NCBI GenBank assembly: GCA_945878695.1
Contig: CAMDXI010000003.1
Location: forward strand, 27,243 to 91,242
Source of the DNA: Methylotenera oryzisoli
GTDB taxonomy: Bacteria; Pseudomonadota; Gammaproteobacteria; Burkholderiales; Methylophilaceae
Length of the DNA stretch: 64,000 nt
Reading direction: 5' to 3'
The first letter of the stretch is position 1. Every line of letters begins with the position of its first letter. The notes beneath the pieces are model-generated. The model saw only the letters and a list, made by a program, of their open reading frames with translations. It was not told the origin of the DNA and ran no database searches. The position numbers and the translations under genes were made by a program. Below are positions 34,225 through 42,859 of this stretch, in pieces.

Positions 34225-34257
34225 GTTAAGTTTGCCTTAAGAAAGCCCAACTATTAT
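34225..34257 (+). promoter_or_regulatory. Candidate promoter and response-regulator box of the cytochrome b/SHP/DHC operon
   Basis: GTTAAG (34225-34230), five bases, then CTTAAG (34236-34241): hexamers repeated with an 11-bp period, as in PmrA/QseB-type boxes. A -10 candidate TATTAT (34252-34257) puts the repeat over the -35 position, the usual place for activation by OmpR-family regulators. The operon encodes such a regulator (35866-36528). Confidence 0.5.
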
Positions 34258-34288
34258 TTGCTTACACCCTTTATTAAAGGAGCAAATA

Positions 34289-34930
34289 ATGGAAAAAATC
34301 ACTTACCAAAGACAGAAAGTTTACGATCCGGCGCTACGCCTTATTCACCTATGGAATGGCTTGGCCATTCTATTTCTCATGACCACCATTTGGTTGTCCG
34401 ACCTGTTTGATAAAGGCAGCAGTGAAACCGCTTTATGGCAACTGCACATCTACCTTGGCTACGCCTTGGTGCTGGGCATCGTCGCGCGCCTCGCCTGGGG
34501 ATTAGTCGGTCCGCGGCACGCTAGATTTTCCGATATGTGGCACCCCACCGCTTGGTGGCAAGCCGTTCGGCATGTTAACTTCAAGGCTAAGCCGCGCTTT
34601 GGTCACCATACTTTAGCCAGTGCCGCCTATTTACTTGTTTACCTATTATTAATCGTCATGGCCGTCACCGGTTTAGGTCTGGCTGCCGTTGAACAAAGCA
34701 CCGGTCCGTTTAATGTTTGGTTCGGCGACATGGCTTGGCTGGAAGACACTTTTGAAGAGCCGCATGAAATTATTTATTACCTATTAATGGGCTTTGTCTT
34801 GCTGCACATTGCCGCACTGATATGGCATGAATACAAAGATAAAACGCCACTCGCGCAATCCATGGTGACCGGCTACCAATACGAAGTGGACGACAACAGC
34901 CAAGCCATTTCAGGAGACCATCATGCGTAA
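34289..34930 (+). CDS. Cytochrome b561-type membrane cytochrome b
   Basis: Has 213 residues with four membrane helices (about 21-38, 55-75, 110-132, 158-178). Candidate haem-ligand His residues are in LRLIHLWNG (His20), LWQLHIYLGYA (His53) and the C-terminal HEIIYYLLMGFVLLHIAALIWHE. GGAG lies 9-10 bp before the ATG. The last codons overlap the next gene by 8 bp. It probably passes electrons from quinol to the diheme cytochrome c and SHP encoded next, as in known shp clusters. Confidence 0.92.
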   Translation: MEKITYQRQKVYDPALRLIHLWNGLAILFLMTTIWLSDLFDKGSSETALWQLHIYLGYALVLGIVARLAWGLVGPRHARFSDMWHPTAWWQAVRHVNFKAKPRFGHHTLASAAYLLVYLLLIVMAVTGLGLAAVEQSTGPFNVWFGDMAWLEDTFEEPHEIIYYLLMGFVLLHIAALIWHEYKDKTPLAQSMVTGYQYEVDDNSQAISGDHHA

Positions 34931-35330
34931 GGCTTACTTATTTTTGGCTTTGTTTTTCAGTCAGCAAGCGGTGGCTGAATCGGCCAGCAGCTTACTTAAA
35001 AAGTACGAGCTGCTGGCCAAGCAGGAAAGCGCGGCTTTCGTCGGCTTTGCTGCCGATAAAGGCGAGCGTTTCTTTCATGCCGAGCGTTTGCATAGCGATG
35101 GTAAAAAAGTCAGTTGTGCCACATGCCATACCGCCGACCCACGTAAGCCAGGAAAAACCCGCGCCAATAAAGTGATTGAGGCCATGGCGATTAGCGTCAA
35201 TCCTCAGCGCTTTAGCGACGAAGCCAAAGTGGAAAAATGGTTTGGACGCAATTGCAAAGACGTGTTGGAGCGCGCATGCACGGCAGAAGAAAAAGGCGAT
35301 TTCATTGCCTATTTATTGAGTATTAAATAA
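34923..35330 (+). CDS. shp: SHP-type (DUF1924) monohaem cytochrome c
   Basis: Has 135 residues, with a signal peptide at 1-18 and the haem motif CATCH at 65-69. The sequence VEKWFGRNC (103-111) matches Rhodobacter sphaeroides haem protein (SHP), where the equivalent Asn is the sixth haem ligand and leaves on reduction so that O2 can bind. Here that residue is Asn110, followed by Cys111, with Cys119 as probable disulfide partner. The match is from memory of the family. Genes for cytochrome b and diheme cytochrome c flank it, the published arrangement for SHP. Confidence 0.9.
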   Translation: MRKAYLFLALFFSQQAVAESASSLLKKYELLAKQESAAFVGFAADKGERFFHAERLHSDGKKVSCATCHTADPRKPGKTRANKVIEAMAISVNPQRFSDEAKVEKWFGRNCKDVLERACTAEEKGDFIAYLLSIK

Positions 35331-35340
35331 GGATAAAACC

Positions 35341-35856
35341 ATGAAAAAATGGCTGCAATTTTTAGTGTTAATCACCAGCATCAGCGCCACCAGTGCCTTA
35401 CTAGCCAGCGGTGGATTCAGTGACAATAGCAAGCAAGCCATGCCGGTGGTGGCCAATGCCAAATGGAAAACCGAGTGCAGTGGTTGCCACATGCTGTATC
35501 ACCCTGGCTTATTGCCGGAGCGATCCTGGAACAAAATGATGGCCGGTTTGGATAAACACTTTGGCGAAAATGCCAGTTTAGACGACGCTAGCCGCGATGA
35601 GATAGCACGATTCTTGGCATTAAACAGCGCGGACAAACAAGATAACCGTCGCTCCAATCGCATCAATCAGTCCATTGCTGCTGGTGCCACGCCATTGCGC
35701 ATTTCGCAGACGCGTTATTTCACCAGCAAGCACGATGAGATTGCCGCGAGCACCTTCAAACGCAAGAGCATAGGCAGTGCGGCCAACTGCGTGGCCTGTC
35801 ATCAAGCGGCAGAAAAAGGTGATTTTTCTGAGTCGCAGATTAGGATTCCACGTTAA
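35341..35856 (+). CDS. dhc: Diheme cytochrome c (DHC family)
   Basis: Has 171 residues, with a signal peptide at about 1-22. The two haem motifs are CSGCH (46-50) and CVACH (150-154). The family stretch YHPGLLPERSWNKMM follows the first haem. In Rhodobacter, DHC is the electron donor to SHP. The shared operon suggests the same chain here: cytochrome b, then DHC, then SHP. It starts 10 bp after the shp stop. Confidence 0.92.
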   Translation: MKKWLQFLVLITSISATSALLASGGFSDNSKQAMPVVANAKWKTECSGCHMLYHPGLLPERSWNKMMAGLDKHFGENASLDDASRDEIARFLALNSADKQDNRRSNRINQSIAAGATPLRISQTRYFTSKHDEIAASTFKRKSIGSAANCVACHQAAEKGDFSESQIRIPR

Positions 35857-35865
35857 TATAAGCAG

Positions 35866-36528
35866 ATGAAACTCTTATTGGTGGAAGACGATGCGCTGCT
35901 AGGCGACGGCGTGCGGGCCGGCCTCAAACAGGCTGGCTTTGCCGTTGATTGGGTGCAAGATGGCTTGGCAGCCAAAGTGGCCTTGGACAGCGAAGAGTAC
36001 GACTTGCTGGTGCTGGATCTGGGTTTGCCTAAATTAAGTGGCATGGACTTGCTTAAATCGGTGCGCGCCAAACGCGCCAGTCTGCCGGTCTTAATCCTAA
36101 CCGCACGCGATACCGTGGCCGACCGGGTGGCCGGTTTGAATGCTGGCGCCGACGATTATTTGGTTAAGCCCTTTGATTTAGACGAATTGATCGCCCGATT
36201 AAATGCCTTGCTGCGGCGCAGTGCCGGCCAAGTTGAATTGACTTTGCAACACGGCGCCATCGAATTAACGCCGGCCAGCCATCAGGTGCGGCTAGCCGGC
36301 ACAGATGTCAGCATGTCAGCACGCGAATTTTCTTTGTTGCACACACTTTTGTTGCATAGCGGTCGCGTCCACAGCCGCGAGCAATTGGAACAAACCCTGT
36401 ATGGCTGGGGCGAAGAAGTCGAGAGCAATGCCATAGAAGTGCACGTCCACCACTTGCGTAAGAAATTGGGCGGCGACTTAATACGCACCCTACGTGGGGT
36501 CGGCTACGTTATTGATAAGGCCGCTTAA
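35866..36528 (+). CDS. OmpR-family response regulator (QseB/PmrA type)
   Basis: Has 220 residues. In the receiver domain, Asp10/Asp9 form the acidic pocket (LLVEDDALLGDGVRAGL), Asp51 is the phospho-acceptor in LVLDLGLP, and Lys is in LVKPFD. The C-terminal winged helix contains LEQTLYGWGEEVESNAIEVHVHHLRKKLG and IRTLRGVGYVI, close to QseB and PmrA. It lies 9 bp after dhc and 5 bp before its kinase, and probably controls the cassette through the direct repeat at 34225-34241. Confidence 0.93.
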   Translation: MKLLLVEDDALLGDGVRAGLKQAGFAVDWVQDGLAAKVALDSEEYDLLVLDLGLPKLSGMDLLKSVRAKRASLPVLILTARDTVADRVAGLNAGADDYLVKPFDLDELIARLNALLRRSAGQVELTLQHGAIELTPASHQVRLAGTDVSMSAREFSLLHTLLLHSGRVHSREQLEQTLYGWGEEVESNAIEVHVHHLRKKLGGDLIRTLRGVGYVIDKAA

Positions 36529-36533
36529 ATCCC

Positions 36534-37868
36534 ATGCATTCATTACGATTACGTTTGTTGGTATTGTTAAGCTTGGTGTTAGGCTTGGCCTGGTTGGCCG
36601 CGGCATGGTTTACCCACTTGGAGTCGCGCGAAGAAATAAACCGCCTGTTTGATGCCCAACTCTCGCAATCCGCTCAAGTCTTATTGGCCACCACGCGCCA
36701 TGATATACAAGAGCGTGTCGAGCACGGCGAGGAAGGTGTGGCCGTGCATGAATACGAACAAAAGCTGATGTTCCAAATTTGGGATAAAAACAAACTGTTA
36801 CTGCGATCGGCGGCGGCCCCGGATTCCCCTATCAGTAGTGCAAAAGCCGGTTACAGTGAAACGCTGTTGAGTGGGCAACCGTGGCGCGTTTTGACGCGTT
36901 GGGATGCGCGTCAAGCATTCATGATACAAGTGGCCGAGCCCATGGCCGGCCGAGAAAGCTTGGCGCAACACATTACCTTTAAATTATTGCTGCCCACTTT
37001 CATCGTCTTGCCCGTTTTACTTTTGCTGCTATGGTTAGGCATAGGCGCAGGCCTAAAGCCTTTGCAAACCCTCAAAAAAGAAATCACGCAGCGCACGTCC
37101 AATCATTTGCATGCCGTGGCCATGGCCGGCGTGCCTGAGGAAGTGTCGCCATTGGTAGGCGCATTGAACGATTTATTTGGGCGTTTGGAGCAAGCCTTTA
37201 ACAGCGAACGTCGCTTTACTGCCGACGCCGCCCACGAATTACGCACGCCCTTGGCCGCCCTTAAAATTCAAGCGCAAGTGGCCTTAAGGTCGACAGATCA
37301 AGCAGAGCGGCAAGCCGCGTTAGACAACGTATTGCGAGGGGTCGATAGAGCGGCTAGGTTGGTTGAGCAGTTGCTTATTTTGGCGCGGGTGGATCCGGAA
37401 ACAGCTGCCGCCCATTACCAAGCGCTTAATCTGCATGAGCTGGCCGCCAACGCCATCAAAGACGTGGCGCAGATGGCGCATGCCAAGCAGATTGAATTAT
37501 CACTGGCAGGCGCGCCGACTTGCTTGGTGCTTGGCGATGCCATGCAATTGGCCTTGTTGCTGCGTAATTTGCTGGATAACGCCATACGTTACAGCCCGGT
37601 AGGTGGCCGAGTCAGCGTCACCTTGGATCAAGGTCCGGGCGTGGCATTGCAAGTACGTGACACCGGCCCTGGCATACCAGCCAATGAGCGAGAGCAGGTG
37701 CTGCAACGTTTTTACCGTATCAGCGGCAGTGGTGAGGAAGGCAGTGGCTTAGGTTTATCCATCGTTCAACGCATCGCCACATTGCACGGTGCGCAATTGC
37801 GACTAGCCGACAACGAGCAAGGACAAGGCTTGTTAGTCTGCGTCAATTGGCCCGCCATTCAATCTTAG
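36534..37868 (+). CDS. Sensor histidine kinase (QseC type)
   Basis: Has 444 residues. Membrane helices lie at about 7-26 and 150-172 and flank a periplasmic sensor domain of about 120 residues. The phospho-acceptor is His234 in ADAAHELRTPLAALKIQ. The ATPase motifs are LLRNLLDNAIRY, VRDTGPGIP and GSGLGLSIVQRIA. The signal is unknown. Link to a redox cassette suggests an oxygen, NO or redox cue (inference). It converges on the efflux gene with only 15 bp between them. Confidence 0.92.
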   Translation: MHSLRLRLLVLLSLVLGLAWLAAAWFTHLESREEINRLFDAQLSQSAQVLLATTRHDIQERVEHGEEGVAVHEYEQKLMFQIWDKNKLLLRSAAAPDSPISSAKAGYSETLLSGQPWRVLTRWDARQAFMIQVAEPMAGRESLAQHITFKLLLPTFIVLPVLLLLLWLGIGAGLKPLQTLKKEITQRTSNHLHAVAMAGVPEEVSPLVGALNDLFGRLEQAFNSERRFTADAAHELRTPLAALKIQAQVALRSTDQAERQAALDNVLRGVDRAARLVEQLLILARVDPETAAAHYQALNLHELAANAIKDVAQMAHAKQIELSLAGAPTCLVLGDAMQLALLLRNLLDNAIRYSPVGGRVSVTLDQGPGVALQVRDTGPGIPANEREQVLQRFYRISGSGEEGSGLGLSIVQRIATLHGAQLRLADNEQGQGLLVCVNWPAIQS

Positions 37869-37883
37869 GTTTTGCATTAACCC

Positions 37884-39053
37884 TTAATTTACCGCCGTGC
37901 AGTGCAGGTTGATGGCGCTGAAATAAGCGTGCCCGATAAGCTGTTTGTCTAATTTTGCTTGGGCTTTTTTAAGGGCCGCGCTGGTTTTAAACGCGTCGTG
38001 CGCCAAGTACACTTCCGCTTCAATTTTCCCCGCGATGTAATGAAACACCACCCGCTTGGATGGCCCTAATTCTACGGTAAGCGGCGCCAGTTTTTCTAAC
38101 AAGGCTTCGCGGCCTGGCATGCGCAATGCATTGCTGTCGTGTTCCAAATCGTCTTCTGGGTCAACGTGCACCAACACTTCCGACACCAATTGGTGACTTT
38201 TTAGCACCCGTTCACGGGCGTGCTCGGCGATGCTGTGGCCTTCCGAAACGCTGATGCGTGGGTCCACCAATATGTGCGCATCGACCAAGGCGCGGTGCGC
38301 CATGCGCCTGGTGCGCAGTTCATGCAAGCTGACCACGCCTTGGGTATCAATCAGCGTTTGCCTAATGCTGTCGACTTCTTCTAATGACAAGCCGGCATCG
38401 ATTAATTCTTGAAACGCATCCCAGGCGAAGACGATGCCCATGCGCACGATCATAAAGCCAACCAATATCGCCGCGATGGAGTCGGCATACATAAAGCCCA
38501 TTAGGTTGGCGCCTATGCCCACTGCCACGACCAGCGAGGAGGCGGCATCCGATCTAGCATGCCAAGCGTTGGCAATGAGCATGGGCGAGCGCAGTTTTTC
38601 GCCCACGCCCAACATGTAACGGAACAATAATTCTTTGCACAACAGCGCAGTCAGCGCCACCCATAATGCCAAGGGCGCCACTGCCGGTAACTGCTCTATG
38701 TTTTGTAACTTGATGGCGGCTGTCACCATGATGGTGCCGCCGGTCGCCACCAGTATTGCGCCTAAGACAAAAGAGGCGGCCGTTTCAACGCGCCCGTGGC
38801 CATAGGGGTGGCCTTCGTCGGCTGGATTTTTGCTGTGATGGCTGGCGATTAACACTAAAAAATCGCAGACCAAGTCGGACAAGGAGTGCATGCCATCGGC
38901 GATCAAACTTTGCGAATGCGCCATAAAGCCGGCCGCTATTTGTGCCGCAGTTAATAAGCTGTTTACCGCCACGCTCACCCAAGTAGAGCGGTTGGCCATG
39001 GTATGCCGCTTAGGGTCGTCGTAGGAAATTTCGGTGGATGCAGGCTCGGTCAT
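37884..39053 (-). CDS. Cation diffusion facilitator family metal efflux protein
   Basis: Has 389 residues. It has six predicted membrane helices in the first 220 residues, with the metal-site pattern IADGMHSLSDLVCDF (Asp53, Asp60, Asp64) and HPYGHGRVETAASF. The second site is around AWHARSDAASSL. The C-terminal cytoplasmic domain (about 225-320, DAHILVDPRISVSEGHSIAEHARE) binds metal and dimerises. An additional C-terminal stretch of about 70 residues follows. Zn2+, Fe2+ or Mn2+ are possible, and the sequence does not decide. It lies 26 bp after hemD. Confidence 0.9.
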   Translation of the reverse strand: MTEPASTEISYDDPKRHTMANRSTWVSVAVNSLLTAAQIAAGFMAHSQSLIADGMHSLSDLVCDFLVLIASHHSKNPADEGHPYGHGRVETAASFVLGAILVATGGTIMVTAAIKLQNIEQLPAVAPLALWVALTALLCKELLFRYMLGVGEKLRSPMLIANAWHARSDAASSLVVAVGIGANLMGFMYADSIAAILVGFMIVRMGIVFAWDAFQELIDAGLSLEEVDSIRQTLIDTQGVVSLHELRTRRMAHRALVDAHILVDPRISVSEGHSIAEHARERVLKSHQLVSEVLVHVDPEDDLEHDSNALRMPGREALLEKLAPLTVELGPSKRVVFHYIAGKIEAEVYLAHDAFKTSAALKKAQAKLDKQLIGHAYFSAINLHCTAVN

Positions 39054-39079
39054 GTTTATCTTTCCTCAAGCTGGGTAGT

Positions 39080-39865
39080 CTAGATTATACGTTTTTTAAG
39101 TTGGCTATAAAGCCGTGACAAACAAGCTAGCATGGCCACGTCACCAGGCGCGTCAGCCACCAATACCTTAAAGCCTAGGCTTTTCGGCAATTCGGCAATT
39201 CTGGGGTGGTTGACGCACAAGCTGACGTGTTTTATCCAGTTGGCCTGAGCGGCCAGTGCAATTAAATGACGCATGGCTTCGCTGCTGGTCACCACCACCG
39301 CATCCAGTTGGCCTTGTTGCCATTTTTGCTCGAGCAATAGGCTGTTTGTTTGCGGATTAAATCGGCGATAGGATTCGGCGAAGCTGACCTGCGCGCCACG
39401 GGCTTGCAAGGTTTCAGCCAAGACCTCACGGCCACCTTGGCCACGAAAAATAACGATGCGTTTACCGGCAACCGATTGCATGGGCGCCAGCGCCAATAAG
39501 GACTCGGTGTCAAAGCGCGCCTGCGGTATCAGCACCCGTGTGACGCTAAATTGCCCAAGGTGCTCAGCCGTTTGCGGGCCTATGGCAGCGAATTGCAGTT
39601 GTTTGGGGACTAGCCCAAACTTTTTGATGACGCGCGGCATGGCTTGGTCTACCGCGTTGCTGCTGATAAAAATCGCCCAATCAGCCTGTTCAAGCGGCGC
39701 GATGGCTAAATCAAAAGCGCTGTAATCGTCCAAGGGAGCGATGCCCAGTAATGGAAATGCAATGGCGGTGGCACCTTGAGCAGCCAAGGCTAGGCACAAC
39801 TCAGCCGCCTGTTCGCTTGGCCTGGTGACGGCGACATGCAGCCCTTTTAGTGCGTTATTGGCCAT
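39080..39865 (-). CDS. hemD: Uroporphyrinogen-III synthase
   Basis: Closes hydroxymethylbilane into uroporphyrinogen III. It has 261 residues and a two-domain alpha/beta fold. HVAVTRPSEQAAELCLALAAQGATAIAFPLL is at the N terminus, IFISSNAVDQAM near 66, GKRIVIFRGQGGREVLAETLQARGA near 133 and VVTSSEAMRHLI near 192. The family diverges strongly, so position 13 bp downstream of hemC is strong extra support. Confidence 0.93.
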   Translation of the reverse strand: MANNALKGLHVAVTRPSEQAAELCLALAAQGATAIAFPLLGIAPLDDYSAFDLAIAPLEQADWAIFISSNAVDQAMPRVIKKFGLVPKQLQFAAIGPQTAEHLGQFSVTRVLIPQARFDTESLLALAPMQSVAGKRIVIFRGQGGREVLAETLQARGAQVSFAESYRRFNPQTNSLLLEQKWQQGQLDAVVVTSSEAMRHLIALAAQANWIKHVSLCVNHPRIAELPKSLGFKVLVADAPGDVAMLACLSRLYSQLKKRII

Positions 39866-39878
39866 GGGGTAAACAGCG

Positions 39879-40847
39879 TTACTTGTGCCCGTCTAAGGCA
39901 GCCAAAATGCGATCAGCGCCTTTGGCAACCAATTGCGCTGCCAATTGCTTGCCCAGTGCATCGGCTTGATGGCGTTTGGCGGTTGCTTTTTCCACCAACA
40001 TTTGTTTGCCGTCCACGCTGCCAACAAAACCGGTGATGGACAGATCGTCACCTTGGCAGGTGGCGTAGGCACCCAACGGCACCGTGCAACTGCCAGCCAA
40101 CGCGCGACTCATGGCGCGTTCTGCTTCCACGCAAGCTTGCGTGTCGGCATGGTTAAGCGGCGCTAACACGGCATGCAAGTCCGGCCGATTGCTGCTGATT
40201 TCTATGCCTAAGGCGCCTTGGCCTACTGCCGGTATGCTCAGTTCCGGCGCGATGACGCTGCGTATGCGCGTTTGCAAGCCCAGCCGAATTAAGCCGGCGG
40301 CGGCCAAAATAATGGCCGCGTATTGGCCTTCGTCCAGTTTGCGCAGCCGTGTTTGTAGGTTGCCACGCAAGGATTCAATTTTTAGCTGGGGTAATCGCGC
40401 TTGCAATTGACTTTGACGGCGCAAGCTGGAGGTGCCCACCACGCTGCCGGCCGGCAGGTCTTCTAGGCAAGCAAAGTCGTTTGAAACAAAGGCATCCCTG
40501 GGGTCTTCGCGTTCACCGGTGGCCACCAACATGAAGCCGTCGGGTAAATTCATCGGCACGTCTTTCATGCTGTGCACGGCCAAATCGGCGCGGCCATCGG
40601 CCAACGCTGTTTCCAATTCTTTTACAAACAAACCTTTGCCACCCACTAGCGCTAAGGGCGTGTCTAAAATTTGATCGCCGGTGGTGGTCATGCCCAATAT
40701 GTCTACCGTGGTGGTTGGGTACAAAGCTTGCAAGCGACTTTGTATGTGCAGCGCTTGCCACATCGCCAATGGACTTTCACGGCTAGCAATGACTAATTTT
40801 TTTGGCGGAATAAAGTCAGCAGGGGCTGATTGGGATTGCGTATTCAT
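39879..40847 (-). CDS. hemC: Porphobilinogen deaminase (hydroxymethylbilane synthase)
   Basis: Condenses four porphobilinogens. It has 322 residues. It shows [65 protein letters not shown] and the cofactor Cys in [13 protein letters not shown]. It lies between the AlgR-like regulator and hemD, a linkage also common in gamma-proteobacteria. Confidence 0.97.
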   Translation of the reverse strand: MNTQSQSAPADFIPPKKLVIASRESPLAMWQALHIQSRLQALYPTTTVDILGMTTTGDQILDTPLALVGGKGLFVKELETALADGRADLAVHSMKDVPMNLPDGFMLVATGEREDPRDAFVSNDFACLEDLPAGSVVGTSSLRRQSQLQARLPQLKIESLRGNLQTRLRKLDEGQYAAIILAAAGLIRLGLQTRIRSVIAPELSIPAVGQGALGIEISSNRPDLHAVLAPLNHADTQACVEAERAMSRALAGSCTVPLGAYATCQGDDLSITGFVGSVDGKQMLVEKATAKRHQADALGKQLAAQLVAKGADRILAALDGHK

Positions 40848-40912
40848 GGTCTAGGCTTAGGCTAAAAATAGGGGTTCGAACTGGCATTTTAACACAAGCA
40901 TAAAGGCTGGCT

Positions 40913-41674
40913 TTAGCTGGCTCGGATTAAGTGTTGTTGGCGGCGACTCACCACCACCGTGTCCGGAATGTTTTTTAAAATGGCCACCCATTGCTTGTCG
41001 TTAGCGTTGGCGTGATCAGCATCTGCACCGTCATAAATCGGGCGTTTTTCATAGCCCACTATGGCGGATTTAGCGACCAAGCAATTGCGATGCAAACGCA
41101 GAAACAGGCCGTCAAATTCGTGTTCTAAATTGTTAAGCGATTCTTCCAATACGTATTCTTTGGTTGCCGTGCGCACGGTGGTGTATTTGAGTTCAGCGCG
41201 CAGATAAATGACCTCCTCGATGGGCACCAAGAGAATGCTGCCGCGCTCACTGATACTTAAATGCTTGCGTTGCGGTTTGTTCTGCACTGAGGCTTTAGTC
41301 TTGGGCCGCAAGCTAAGGGCTTTATCTATGGCGGCTTGCAAGCGCTCTAAGCGTATCGGTTTTAATAAGTAGTCTGCCGCCTGTATGTCAAAGGCCTGCA
41401 TGGCGTAGCGGTCAAACGCGGTGCTAAAAATAATTGCCGGTGGCATGGCCATTTGCTGCATGGCTTGCGCGGCGTCTATGCCATTTTGCCCTGGCATGCT
41501 GATGTCTAATATGGCGATATCGGGTTGCTGCCGCTGGCAACAATCGATCGCCTCTTGGCCATTTTTAGCTTCCGCAATGACTTCTACATCAGCGAGCTCC
41601 GCCAATAATTCACGCAAACGATTGCGCGCGGGGGCTTCGTCATCGGCGATTAAAATTTTGATGCTGGGCTTCAT
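40913..41674 (-). CDS. LytTR-family response regulator (AlgR/LytR type)
   Basis: Has 253 residues. In the receiver domain, Asp57 is in DIAILDISMPGQNGID and Lys is in YLLKPIRLE. The C-terminal LytTR DNA-binding domain has IEEVIYLRAELKYTTVRTATKEYVLEESLNNLEHEF..FLRLHRNCLVAKSAI. It overlaps the kinase stop by 4 bp (ATGA). The order kinase-regulator-hemC-hemD equals algZ-algR-hemC-hemD of pseudomonads. Confidence 0.92.
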   Translation of the reverse strand: MKPSIKILIADDEAPARNRLRELLAELADVEVIAEAKNGQEAIDCCQRQQPDIAILDISMPGQNGIDAAQAMQQMAMPPAIIFSTAFDRYAMQAFDIQAADYLLKPIRLERLQAAIDKALSLRPKTKASVQNKPQRKHLSISERGSILLVPIEEVIYLRAELKYTTVRTATKEYVLEESLNNLEHEFDGLFLRLHRNCLVAKSAIVGYEKRPIYDGADADHANANDKQWVAILKNIPDTVVVSRRQQHLIRAS

Positions 41675-42663
41675 GCTGTGGTGTGGGGCAAAATAATGTG
41701 CACTTGGTATAGCCCGTCGGCCTGCCGACTGCGCAGCGAGGCTTCCAGATCGAAATGCAAGGTCAGCCGTTCTTGTATGTTTTTCAGTGCCATGTTGTTG
41801 CCAAAATGCCGGCTTAGGCCGGCTTGGTATGGATTGGTGATGAGCAAGTGCAGCTCATTTTTATTGCTGACAATTTTTAACACAATGGTGCCGCCATCCG
41901 CCATCGGTTCTATGCCATGGTGCACGGCATTTTCCAACAGCGGTTGCAAAACCAAGGACGGAATCAGCGCCCGCGCTGGCATGCCATCTATCTGCCATTG
42001 CACGTTTAATCGGTCACCTAAACGCAATTTTTCTAGGGCTAAATATTGCCGACATAAAGCGATTTCGTCAGCCAGCGTGACCAAGTCTAGGTTGTCGGCC
42101 ATGAGCACGCGGAATAAATCGGCCATGTCTTCCAATGCCGTTTCGGCTTGCTTGGGTTGGCTGCGTATCAGCGATAACACGGCGTTAATGCAGTTGAATA
42201 AAAAATGCGGTTGTATGCGCGCTTGCAAGACTTGCAGCCTGGCTTCATCGATGGCGGGGGAGTAAGCGCGATGCTGCAAATGAAAATAATACAGGGTGAC
42301 AGCAGCGATTAAACTGCTGAAAAAAACCACACGGCTGGTGCTGGGGATGGCCTCTACACTAAAGACAGGCGTCAGCAAGGCCAGCACGCTTAAGCAGGCT
42401 AGGTTGACCACGCCTAGGACGGCGATAAGACTGATGCCGTGCGGCAGTTTGTTCAATGCCGGGTAGCCTAGGTACAACAGCAATAAGCTTAACAGCAGCA
42501 TGGGTTGGGCGATGGCTGAGAGACGTAGCAGTTGCGCAAAAAACGCATTTAAGTCCGTGCTTAATAAAACCGTCGCCAATATCAAACTGAGATTGACGAT
42601 GATTAATACGCGTAAATTAACGCCTAAGTTACGGCAATTAAGCAGGCGTTGGGGTTTTTTCAT
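41671..42663 (-). CDS. LytS/AlgZ-like sensor histidine kinase (His_kinase family)
   Basis: Has 330 residues. It has four hydrophobic N-terminal helices (about 15-125) with short loops, so the sensor is membrane-embedded. The kinase motif LQARIQPHFLFNCINAVLSLIR (His in PHFLFN) is followed by PSLVLQPLLENAVHHGIEPMADGG and the ATPase end. It is the partner of the overlapping regulator gene. It is transcribed divergently from argH. Confidence 0.9.
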   Translation of the reverse strand: MKKPQRLLNCRNLGVNLRVLIIVNLSLILATVLLSTDLNAFFAQLLRLSAIAQPMLLLSLLLLYLGYPALNKLPHGISLIAVLGVVNLACLSVLALLTPVFSVEAIPSTSRVVFFSSLIAAVTLYYFHLQHRAYSPAIDEARLQVLQARIQPHFLFNCINAVLSLIRSQPKQAETALEDMADLFRVLMADNLDLVTLADEIALCRQYLALEKLRLGDRLNVQWQIDGMPARALIPSLVLQPLLENAVHHGIEPMADGGTIVLKIVSNKNELHLLITNPYQAGLSRHFGNNMALKNIQERLTLHFDLEASLRSRQADGLYQVHIILPHTTA

Positions 42664-42792
42664 GGCTGCCGTTGGAATGACGGGGCATCTTTAGCTTTGG
42701 TGTTTTGCATTATAATGACCGCAGTTATAATCAAGCCGTACAAGTGTATTATTAACCAGTATTTAGCTAGCCGGTTAAAAATATCTAAGGCG

Positions 42793-42824
42793 GCCAAATA
42801 AAATAGTCGCCAAGTAAAATAGTG
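42793..42824. repeat. Tandem 16-bp direct repeat upstream of argH
   Basis: GCCAAATAAAATAGTC followed at once by GCCAAGTAAAATAGTG, 14 of 16 bases identical, in the divergent gap between the AlgZ-like kinase and argH. Each copy contains TAAAAT, which could act as a -10. It may be an operator or a simple duplication. Confidence 0.6.
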
Positions 42825-42859
42825 ACTAAGCCGAATTGACCCGTAAAAGAGACATAAAC

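Noticed and set aside
40869..40880. GGTTCGAACT resembling a tRNA T-loop
   Set aside because: No acceptor, D or anticodon stem can be built around it. It lies in the short hemC upstream gap.
41678..42265. 195-residue open frame antisense to the AlgZ-like kinase
   Set aside because: It lies wholly inside a well-supported gene. Its composition mirrors the opposite strand.
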